DNA of 64,000 nt, taken from NCBI RefSeq assembly GCF_017948595.1, contig NZ_JAGFBV010000011.1:1-64000 (forward strand), written 5' to 3'. Every line of letters begins with the position of its first letter. Position 1 is the stretch's first letter. The position numbers and the translations under genes are program-made. The notes under the pieces were generated by a model that saw nothing but the letters and a program-made list of their open reading frames with translations, ran no database searches and was not told the DNA's origin. This document shows positions 9,001-15,097 of the stretch, one piece after another. The stretch comes from Flavobacterium geliluteum. GTDB taxonomy: Bacteria; Bacteroidota; Bacteroidia; Flavobacteriales; Flavobacteriaceae.

Positions 9001-9472
9001 GTTTAATTTATTTGCCAAAACGATTCAGAACGAATTAATTTCGGAAGATTTCGTTGAGAGAAATTATCAGTTAGAAGGATATCAGCTTGCGCCAAAAATT
9101 AGTTATTTGTTTTCAAAAAATACTAGTTTGGATTTCTTTTATGAATTACAGAACAAAAAAAACAGGATCGGAAATTTTGAAACCTTGTCGCAAAATCGGC
9201 TTGGAACTTCCTTTTCGTATGCCGGTGATAAAAAAATTACTGTCAATGGAGAATTTTCTTTTTACGAAAATAGATTTGAAGGAAATGAATTTTCATCAGT
9301 AGGATTTCAGATGTTGGAAGGCCTTCAATCGGGACAAAATTTGGTTTGGAAGTTACTGCTACAGAAAAACATAACACAATTCCTGGATATAAACCTCAAC
9401 TATCAGGGGCGAAAAAGTGAAACGGGTGCCACCGTCCACACCGGCAACGTTCAACTTCGTGCGTATTTTTAA
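6041..9472 (+). CDS. SprA-like outer-membrane beta-barrel protein of unknown function
   Basis: A 1143-residue exported protein with a Sec signal peptide (about residues 1-20, ending LQAQ). Residues about 142-205 (SGSITRGVTIGNNQN ... LDLQITGKLSDKVSL ... NNIPLQ ... TIRAGD) closely follow a segment characteristic of SprA, the giant T9SS translocon barrel. The product is about half SprA length. The remainder is rich in alternating aromatic strands and ends in ...VQLRAYF, with a terminal aromatic as in outer-membrane barrels. A near-terminal FNEFEIAPF-like asparagine-rich turn segment (about residues 828-850) also recalls SprA repeats. It is monocistronic, with TACTTTTG at 6011-6018 as the -7 box. 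It is not SprA itself. Confidence 0.65.
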   Translation: MLKKLLFLIAFVFSSGLQAQETNSQYKTKKILVTKDTIHLEKFSINSSFFQLLNTKNEPIDSTFYKIDFAKGDLILNENFAPVGDTLIVNYVNYPNFLTKEYSLYNESQVVSNDVTTDKLYKIENTTTKKFVPFDGLSTSGSITRGVTIGNNQNTVLNSNLDLQITGKLSDKVSLRASLQDNNIPLQNGGYSQKLDQFDNIFMELFSDDWTIRAGDVFLENRKTQFLSFNKKVQGIAASFDFDTENSKTNIFASVALVKGQYAKSTFTGQEGNQGPYKLKGQNGELYVLVISGSERVYVNGVLLKRGENNDYVIDYNAGEIIFTSLYTITSEMRINVEYQYSDRNYNRFVTYAGATHTNKSWSFGGYLYSENDLKNQPLQQNLSTEQVQILSQAGDDFNLMKAPSAFEDTYSENKNLYKKTIINGIEVFEYSNNSTDVLYNVKFSLVGANVGNYRIQNSNSVERIYEYIVPLNGIPQGNYEPIVQLVAPTKIQVATFLGKYNPDEKTVIDFEIGISNNDKNLFSNNDDANNDGIAFKTNIKKRLFTRDWTLDAFANYQFVQEDFKSVERLYNIEFNRDWNLNTTLLGNQSLLVSGLNFDLFSKKETSNIGLFTYQFEKLDFSQSYSGSRHTANALFKLKNWTIENQGSFMTSDATISASKFFRNHTKAKYHFSKNWIGGSFQLEDNQEKDNVLDQFSALSQKFSEFGSFIGRGDSTKVFVELGYLRRKNDSLQNGLLQHVSNSQTFLLRSKLIQNKKTDLAVYASYRNLDFTDASRKREPSLNSRILYNDRFFNQFIQTGVAYETSSGTIAQQEYSYVEVPAGQGVYAWNDYNGNNIQEVNEFEIAPFPDQAKFIRIFLPNQIYIKTNQNKFSQSVTLNPLQWQNEKGFKKIASYFYNQTSFILDRKIKSNGDNFELNPFSSSEENILGLNSSFRNSLFYNRGKQRHSVTYSYLINKGKNLLSVGSQEVKNYSHQMQYTHLYQKSWLFNLFAKTIQNELISEDFVERNYQLEGYQLAPKISYLFSKNTSLDFFYELQNKKNRIGNFETLSQNRLGTSFSYAGDKKITVNGEFSFYENRFEGNEFSSVGFQMLEGLQSGQNLVWKLLLQKNITQFLDINLNYQGRKSETGATVHTGNVQLRAYF

Positions 9473-9536
9473 CACTTTTATAATAACATTGCTATAATTT
9501 TAGTAATTTAGATTGAAATTCTAACACCAAAATCTC

Positions 9537-10127
9537 ATGAAAAAACTAATATTACTTTTTTTTATAGCCGTGCTATCCAGTAATTTCTATGCACAAGAGA
9601 CCGCTAAGACAACCCAAAGTAAAACGGAAACTGCCGCTAGAAAGAAAAAAACAGCTACGAAGACAGCAACTGAAAAAGCCGCATTAAAAGAAAAATCGGC
9701 TACAAAAACTGCCGAGGAGAAAAAAGCGGCTAAAGAGAAAAAAGAAGCAAAATCCGCTGCAACAAAAGCAAAAAAAGAAACAGCAAAAGCCGAAAAAGCG
9801 TCAAACGATGCTACTGAAGCTGCCACAAAAGCAAAAAAAGAAGCTGCAAAGACAAAAAGCGAAACCGCAAAAGCTGCTAAATCAACAGCTAAAACGGAAA
9901 GCATAAAAGCTGATGCAGCAGCCAAAACAGCCAAAAAAGAAGCGACTACCGCCAAAAAAGCAAGTGCTAAAACTTCTATAAAAACACTGAAAGAGACCAA
10001 CGAAAAAGCACCAAAAGTAGCCGATAAAATTACAGGGGAATACAATGGTAAAAAAGTGTATACTGGTCCCAGAGGTGGTAAATATTACATTAATAAAAAC
10101 GGAAACAAAACATACATTCAGGAATAA
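9537..10127 (+). CDS. Exported Lys/Ala-rich protein with PBCV-type basic adaptor tail
   Basis: A 196-residue protein with a signal peptide (MKKLILLFFIAVLSSNFYAQ). A highly repetitive Lys/Ala/Glu/Thr stretch follows (about residues 22-160, units like TKAKKEAAKTKSETAKAAK) that would form a long charged helix resembling histone-H1 or TolA-like linkers. The last 30 residues (YNGKKVYTGPRGGKYYINKN...) match the PBCV-specific basic adaptor motif, a short module thought to attach effectors or bind polyanions. Export suggests a periplasmic or surface role, possibly polysaccharide or nucleic acid binding; this is inference. A terminator follows. Confidence 0.7.
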   Translation: MKKLILLFFIAVLSSNFYAQETAKTTQSKTETAARKKKTATKTATEKAALKEKSATKTAEEKKAAKEKKEAKSAATKAKKETAKAEKASNDATEAATKAKKEAAKTKSETAKAAKSTAKTESIKADAAAKTAKKEATTAKKASAKTSIKTLKETNEKAPKVADKITGEYNGKKVYTGPRGGKYYINKNGNKTYIQE

Positions 10128-10150
10128 TAAAGCATTTTTTGCTTTTAAAG

Positions 10151-10188
10151 AAGAGTTAAATTTCTAAAAAAAGTTTAACTCTTTTTTG
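10151..10188 (+). terminator. Intrinsic terminator
   Basis: The stem AAGAGTTAAA (10151-10160) / TTTAACTCTT (10174-10183) is followed by a T-run, just after the Lys/Ala-rich gene. Confidence 0.85.
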
Positions 10189-10333
10189 TTTGAATACTCT
10201 TCGATTAAGCAACATACGGTTTTATTTTAACAAGTGAATGACCCCAAAAAACACTAGACTTAATGATTTGGTAATGTCTGCGAAATAATACAAAAAGAGT
10301 ATTTCTTTATCTTCGTTTGAAAAAGCGCCATAT

Positions 10334-11404
10334 ATGAGCATTGAATATTCTGCCAATAAAACTATTTTGATTGCTCCATTGAACTGGGGATTAGGACACG
10401 CAACAAGATGTATCCCTATAATAAAAGCCCTTCAAGAGAATAATTTTATTCCGATAATTGCTTCCGATGGCGTTGCTTTGGCTTTGTTACGTAAAGAATT
10501 TCCATACGTTGAAACCTTAGAATTGCCTTCGTATCATATTGAATACGCTAAAAACGGTAAAAATTTTAAATGGAAACTCATTAAAAGTTTGCCTAAAATG
10601 ATCACGGCGATTCTTGACGAAAAAAAAATGATCAATTCGTGGGTTAAAAAACACGGTATTGACGGTATCATTTCAGACAATCGACTGGGGGTTTTTAGCC
10701 GAAAAGTACCTTCTGTTTTTATTACGCATCAATTGAATGTGATGACAGGAAATACGACTTGGTTTACAAGTAAAATGCATCAGCATATCATAAAAAAATA
10801 CCAGGAATGCTGGATTCCAGATACGGATAAAAAAATAAATCTAACAGGAGAATTGGGTCACCTTACCACCAATCATCTCAATCTAAAATACATTGGCCCT
10901 TTGAGCAGAATGCGTAAAAAAGAAACGCCAAAAGTATACGATTTGATGATCATACTTTCCGGGCCGGAACCGCAACGCACTTTACTGGAAGAGAAATTGC
11001 AAAAAGAAGTTTTGCGTTATGACGGCAACGTTGTTTTTATAAAAGGTGTTGTAGAAAAAAACCAAACCAAACTTCAGGTAGATCATGTCACGTATTACAA
11101 TTTTATGAATACAAAACAGTTGGAGCAAACCTTTAACGAAAGTGATTTGGTCTTGTGCCGCTCCGGATACACCACGGTGATGGATTTGGCGATGCTCGAA
11201 AAAAAGGCGTTTTTTATTCCGACACCGGGACAATACGAGCAAGTCTATTTGGCGCAAAAACTTCAGGACGAAAACTTGGTACCATACGCCACGCAAGACG
11301 ACTTTAAGATCGAAGAACTTTCAAAAGTAAAATCGTTTAAAGGTCTTTCTCAATTTAAAGAGACTATTGATTGGGATTCTTTATTCTTTATTTTTGAGAA
11401 ATAA
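10334..11404 (+). CDS. Glycosyltransferase, GT-B fold (MGT/family 28-like)
   Basis: A 356-residue cytosolic enzyme that probably moves a sugar from a nucleotide donor to a lipid or glycan acceptor. The N-terminal Rossmann half opens with LIAPLNWGLGHATRCIPII, where GLGHATR is the glycine loop found in MurG/MGT-like GT-B enzymes. The C-terminal half has SDLVLCRSGYTTVMDLAMLEKKAFFIPTP, equivalent to the donor-binding CRSG...E...P region of family 28. The substrate is unknown. It is convergent with the porin gene, with only 8 bp between stops, and no separate terminator is visible. Confidence 0.8.
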   Translation: MSIEYSANKTILIAPLNWGLGHATRCIPIIKALQENNFIPIIASDGVALALLRKEFPYVETLELPSYHIEYAKNGKNFKWKLIKSLPKMITAILDEKKMINSWVKKHGIDGIISDNRLGVFSRKVPSVFITHQLNVMTGNTTWFTSKMHQHIIKKYQECWIPDTDKKINLTGELGHLTTNHLNLKYIGPLSRMRKKETPKVYDLMIILSGPEPQRTLLEEKLQKEVLRYDGNVVFIKGVVEKNQTKLQVDHVTYYNFMNTKQLEQTFNESDLVLCRSGYTTVMDLAMLEKKAFFIPTPGQYEQVYLAQKLQDENLVPYATQDDFKIEELSKVKSFKGLSQFKETIDWDSLFFIFEK

Positions 11405-11412
11405 GTGTAATT

Positions 11413-12708
11413 TTAGAAATTAAACTGAGCCTGCAAACGCAGTAAGTTTCCTTGCTGCCTGTTGACTGGAAGTGCGCTGTCTTCAAAAGTTCTGTCGGCA
11501 ATAACGTATTCTGCTGTAAGCTCTAATGCTTTTATTGGTTGCCATTCCAGTCCAAATTCATAATCTCTAACCACATAGCTTCTGGCGTCTTTTTCGTATT
11601 TTTTTCCGCCGTCATAATACTGAAATTTTGCAAAAGGGTACAACACTTGCTTTCTGGGCAAATCCCATTTATAATTTAATAAAACATAACCTCCGTTTAA
11701 ACTTGCATCATCAACCGTATTGGTTTCTGGATTGTATCGAGGACCTTTACCAATATTATATTCGGTCTGAACACCAAAAGGCTTAGGATACAAAACAAAG
11801 GTTGCTCCTATCCTTTCGTCTTTCGCATACTGAGGATTATTAACGGTAACACCAGAAGAAATTTCGCCGGAAAACGCCCACTTTCCTTTGTAGGCCTGAA
11901 TTCCTGGTTCGATAATTTGATTTCCAATAACAAAAGGATAAGAAATTCTGGATACAATATTCAAATCTCTGTTACTGTCTAATTTATTGGAAGATTGACC
12001 ATTGTAGACACCAAAAGCAAAAACGCCGTAATCGCCCGAACCTTTGTAACCCTCTTTGACCAACATCTCAAAACGACCCCTGATTTGACTCGGTGCCCAA
12101 TAAAAAATCACTCCCAAATCACGCTCGTTTAGTATCGCGCTATTGATTCCGTCGGCTCTGTCTAAAGTCAAACGCTGCGAACTCGATTGCATGTTTTCGA
12201 AACCAAATGGAATCTTGCTTTGTCCGATGCGCACACGATATTCTCTTTTTTTATCAAAAGAAACATCAAAATAGATATCTCGAATCTGAACAAAATTATT
12301 AATCCCGGAAGAAGGCGAACTGGCAAAATCAGGTTGAAAGTAGAAAAACACATTTGGGTGCACCTGCCCTGAAAAAATTAATCGTGCACGTCGTATAAAA
12401 AGACCATTATTGGCTTTTGCATCTGGTGCTGTAGAGGTTGTTCCCCAGGATTTATCACACTGATCGCAAGAAACTTTATCATTGGTAGAAAACAAACCAT
12501 TGTATCGTATTTGCACATAACCTCGCAATGAAATTCTGTCATACCAATGTTCTGTATCTGTAACACCAGATTCTGTTTGAGGAAGCTTTGCTTTATTAAT
12601 AGAGTCTAAAATACGAATCACTTCCTTTTTTATCTCTTCTTTTTTAATATCCTGTGCAGTAGCGACACCAGAAATTAACAATAAAATTGCAATTATTTTT
12701 CTTTTCAT
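11413..12708 (-). CDS. Phosphate-selective porin, OprO/OprP family
   Basis: A 431-residue outer-membrane channel. The signal peptide ends ...GVATAQ (about residue 19), followed by a short helical segment with KEVIRILDSINKA. The barrel part carries RISLRGYVQIRYN and the hallmark block FIRRARLIFSGQVHPNVFFYFQPDF of OprO/P-type porins, and it ends in an aromatic residue (LQAQFNF). It lies downstream of phoB and phoR on the same strand but has its own promoter region with three TAACA repeats at 11-bp period. The context supports phosphate or polyphosphate uptake under phosphate limitation. Confidence 0.87.
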   Translation of the reverse strand: MKRKIIAILLLISGVATAQDIKKEEIKKEVIRILDSINKAKLPQTESGVTDTEHWYDRISLRGYVQIRYNGLFSTNDKVSCDQCDKSWGTTSTAPDAKANNGLFIRRARLIFSGQVHPNVFFYFQPDFASSPSSGINNFVQIRDIYFDVSFDKKREYRVRIGQSKIPFGFENMQSSSQRLTLDRADGINSAILNERDLGVIFYWAPSQIRGRFEMLVKEGYKGSGDYGVFAFGVYNGQSSNKLDSNRDLNIVSRISYPFVIGNQIIEPGIQAYKGKWAFSGEISSGVTVNNPQYAKDERIGATFVLYPKPFGVQTEYNIGKGPRYNPETNTVDDASLNGGYVLLNYKWDLPRKQVLYPFAKFQYYDGGKKYEKDARSYVVRDYEFGLEWQPIKALELTAEYVIADRTFEDSALPVNRQQGNLLRLQAQFNF

Positions 12709-12743
12709 TAATTCTTTTTTCTAAAGCACTTAAAATTAAGATG

Positions 12744-12787
12744 CAAAGATGTATCACCAATGTTAAGATAGTGTTAACAAGGTGTTA
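12744..12787 (-). promoter_or_regulatory. Putative PHO-box promoter of the porin gene
   Basis: Read on the minus strand: TAACA at 12787-12783, 12776-12772 and 12765-12761, each start 11 bp apart, then a CATCTTTG -7-like box at 12751-12744. The second repeat lies exactly 20 nt from the -7 box, as in the promoters at 15025-15068 and 17986-18029. PhoB of E. coli also binds 11-bp-period direct repeats next to the -10 box; assignment to this PhoB is inference. Confidence 0.6.
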
Positions 12788-12885
12788 TGATAATGAAAAT
12801 TAATTGTTTCCTGATCGTTATAAACTTCAGATTTATGTTAAAAACCAAAAAGTAAGACTTTTTAGAGCATCAATCCTAAAATTAT

Positions 12886-13962
12886 TTAACTTTCAGATTT
12901 TATAGTTTTGTGTGCTTTTTCGAGTGTAAAAGAAAATTCAGACCCAATTCCGAATTCACTTTCTACATACACTTTTTCTTTATGAGCTTCAATAATATGT
13001 TTCACAATAGCCAGACCTAAACCAGAACCACCTTCAGATCGGGTTCCGCTTTTATCCACCCGGTAAAAACGTTCAAAAAGTCTGGGAATATTTTGTTTCT
13101 CTACCCCTTCGCCATTATCACTAATACGAATAAGCACTTTTTTCTTTGTCAAATTTACGATACCAACTTCGGTCAAACCGCCGTCTTTACCATACTTTAT
13201 AGAATTTACAATCAGGTTTTCAAGCACTTGCTGAATTCTGTCTTTATCGCCCCGAACAATAACCGATTTTATATTTTTGCTTTCAAACTGTAATTTGATT
13301 TTCTTCTTGTCGGCCTTCATTTCTAATAAATCGAAAACATTCGCAATCAGTTCGTGAATATCAAAATCCGTAATCATCAGATCCAGATCTCCCGACTCGA
13401 GTTTGGTAATCATATCCAGATCTTCAACGATATAAATCAGGCGTTCAACTCCTTTTTCGGCACGTTTTAAATATTTTTTTCGAATATTTTTATCATCCAT
13501 TGCACCATCGAGCAAAGTCGAAACATATCCCTGAACAGTAAAAAGCGGTGTTTTTAATTCATGCGAAACGTTCCCCAGAAACTCTCTTCGATATTGCTCC
13601 CGAATTTCGAGCATTTCGATCTCGAGCTTTTTATCGGTAGCAAATTTTTTCACTTCGCGTGAAAGCGTTTCCATATCCGTCGTGATCGGCTGATTGATAA
13701 GCGTTGTCGTTTCTAGTAATGAAACCTCATCGTAGATTTTTTTTACTCTTCGATAAATAAATCTTTCTACACGATATTGTAATACCAAAAAAGAGAAAAC
13801 ATAAATGGATATCATGAAAATTAATGCAAAAGCCACCTGATGTTTTAAGCTATTTTTATAGAACAAGTACATCAGTATTGTCACAAATCCTGTACCAAAA
13901 AGACTGATATACAATGCCGATTTTATAGCAAATTTGTATGTTTTTTTAAAATTAATTTTCAT
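12886..13962 (-). CDS. phoR: Sensor histidine kinase, PhoR-like
   Basis: A 358-residue inner-membrane kinase. Two membrane segments (about residues 13-35 and 42-62) lie close together, so the sensor portion outside the membrane is minimal, as in PhoR. The HisKA box is FLGNVSHELKTPL with phospho-acceptor His134. The ATPase domain follows, with LENLIVNSIKYG (N box), ISDNGEGV (G1) and GSGLGLAIVKH (G2). It lies 218 bp downstream of the response-regulator gene and upstream of the porin. The PhoR name rests on architecture, the PhoB-like partner and the porin neighbour. Confidence 0.8.
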   Translation of the reverse strand: MKINFKKTYKFAIKSALYISLFGTGFVTILMYLFYKNSLKHQVAFALIFMISIYVFSFLVLQYRVERFIYRRVKKIYDEVSLLETTTLINQPITTDMETLSREVKKFATDKKLEIEMLEIREQYRREFLGNVSHELKTPLFTVQGYVSTLLDGAMDDKNIRKKYLKRAEKGVERLIYIVEDLDMITKLESGDLDLMITDFDIHELIANVFDLLEMKADKKKIKLQFESKNIKSVIVRGDKDRIQQVLENLIVNSIKYGKDGGLTEVGIVNLTKKKVLIRISDNGEGVEKQNIPRLFERFYRVDKSGTRSEGGSGLGLAIVKHIIEAHKEKVYVESEFGIGSEFSFTLEKAHKTIKSES

Positions 13963-14017
13963 TTGAAATTAAAATAATTGACCATTAAGGGATTACGAAA
14001 AATTAAGCTGAACTCAA

Positions 14018-14077
14018 AAACCATATAATAAACTAAAAATTACAGCATACACTGAACTTTAATTTATTATATGGTTT
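14018..14077. promoter_or_regulatory. 15-bp inverted repeat between phoB and phoR
   Basis: AAACCATATAATAAA (14018-14032) and TTTATTATATGGTTT (14063-14077) are perfectly complementary across a 30-nt spacer. No T-run follows on the minus strand, so it is not a standard terminator. It could be an attenuating or RNA-processing hairpin that sets the kinase level below the regulator. Confidence 0.45.
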
Positions 14078-14180
14078 AAATGTATTGAATGTTTTTAAAA
14101 CAATTTGAATTAGTTTACATCTTAACTAAAATTACACTAAGAACAACTTAGTATCTGAAAATCTTAGCGGTTTGAAAAAA

Positions 14181-14864
14181 CTAAACTTCAAATTTATATC
14201 CTACACCTTTGATGGTTTTAAAAAGGTCTTCGCCTATTTTTTCGCGTAACTTTCTGATATGTACGTCGATTGTTCTTCCGCCTACTACAACTTCATTGCC
14301 CCAAACTTTATCGAGAATTTCATCTCTCTTAAAAACTTTACCTGGTTTTGAGGCCAGTAGGTAAAACAATTCGAACTCTTTTCTTGGCAATGCAATTTCT
14401 ACATTCCCTTTGATGATCTTGTATTCTTCGCGATTAATCTCGATTCCGCCTACATTTAGCGTATCGCTAACAACTTCTTGTTCTTTTAACCTTCTTAACA
14501 AAGCCTTCACTTTGCTAACCAATAATTTTGGTTTGATAGGTTTTGTAATATAATCATCTGCACCGGCATCAAAACCAGCCACTTGCGAGTAATCTTCGCT
14601 TCTTGCTGTTAAGAATGTTATGATAACGTTATTTAATTCTGGAATTTTTCTAATGTGTTCACAAGCTTCCATCCCGTCCATTTCGGCCATCATGACATCC
14701 ATGATAATAAGTTCCGGTAATTCTTTCTGAGCCTTTGCAATTGCCTCTTTTCCGTTTGAAGCTGTAATAATCTGATACCCTTCCTGAGCAAGGTTGTAGC
14801 CTACAATTTCTAGGATATCCGGTTCATCGTCGACTAGTAAAATTTTTGTTTGTGTTTTTTTCAT
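14181..14864 (-). CDS. phoB: OmpR/PhoB-family response regulator
   Basis: A 227-residue DNA-binding regulator. The receiver domain has the acidic pair in KILLVDDEPDILE, phospho-acceptor Asp56 in IIMDVMM, Thr in FLTAR and Lys in ITKPIKPKLL. The C-terminal winged helix spans about residues 130-227 and contains RKEFELFYLLASKPGKVF and GRTIDVHIRKLREKIG. The frame opens at 14885, but MKKTQTKILLVDD at 14864 is the sensible start. With the downstream PhoR-like kinase it forms a phosphate-limitation two-component system; target sites are proposed at the TAACA-repeat promoters. Confidence 0.85.
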   Translation of the reverse strand: MKKTQTKILLVDDEPDILEIVGYNLAQEGYQIITASNGKEAIAKAQKELPELIIMDVMMAEMDGMEACEHIRKIPELNNVIITFLTARSEDYSQVAGFDAGADDYITKPIKPKLLVSKVKALLRRLKEQEVVSDTLNVGGIEINREEYKIIKGNVEIALPRKEFELFYLLASKPGKVFKRDEILDKVWGNEVVVGGRTIDVHIRKLREKIGEDLFKTIKGVGYKFEV

Positions 14865-15024
14865 AAATAGCAAAAATTGAAGCATTTACATCAAATTTTC
14901 TTCATTATATATTCGATGGTATTTCTTAATGAGCGTAAATATACTAATAAAAATAGCCTTAAAAATTGGTGTTAACCGTAATTTAATTTGGTAACAATTT
15001 GATAAACTATTAGACACAAAAACA

Positions 15025-15068
15025 TAACAAGTAGCTAACACGAACTTTACACTGCGTGTATTCCTTTG
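15025..15068 (+). promoter_or_regulatory. Putative PHO-box promoter of the TonB receptor gene
   Basis: TAACA at 15025-15029 and 15036-15040 (11-bp period), then after exactly 20 nt a TTCCTTTG box (15061-15068; 6 of 8 to TAnnTTTG). The core TAACAAGTAGCTAACA differs little from TAACAATTAGCTAACC at 17986-18001. Confidence 0.6.
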
Positions 15069-15097
15069 CACCAAAATAAATTAAACACAACACAGTA

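Noticed and set aside
9587..10045. 152-residue minus-strand frame opposite the Lys/Ala-rich gene
   Set aside because: It is the complement of repetitive Lys/Ala codons and reads as a biased Phe/Ala/Val/Ser string with no start context. The plus-strand frame has a signal peptide and a recognised tail.
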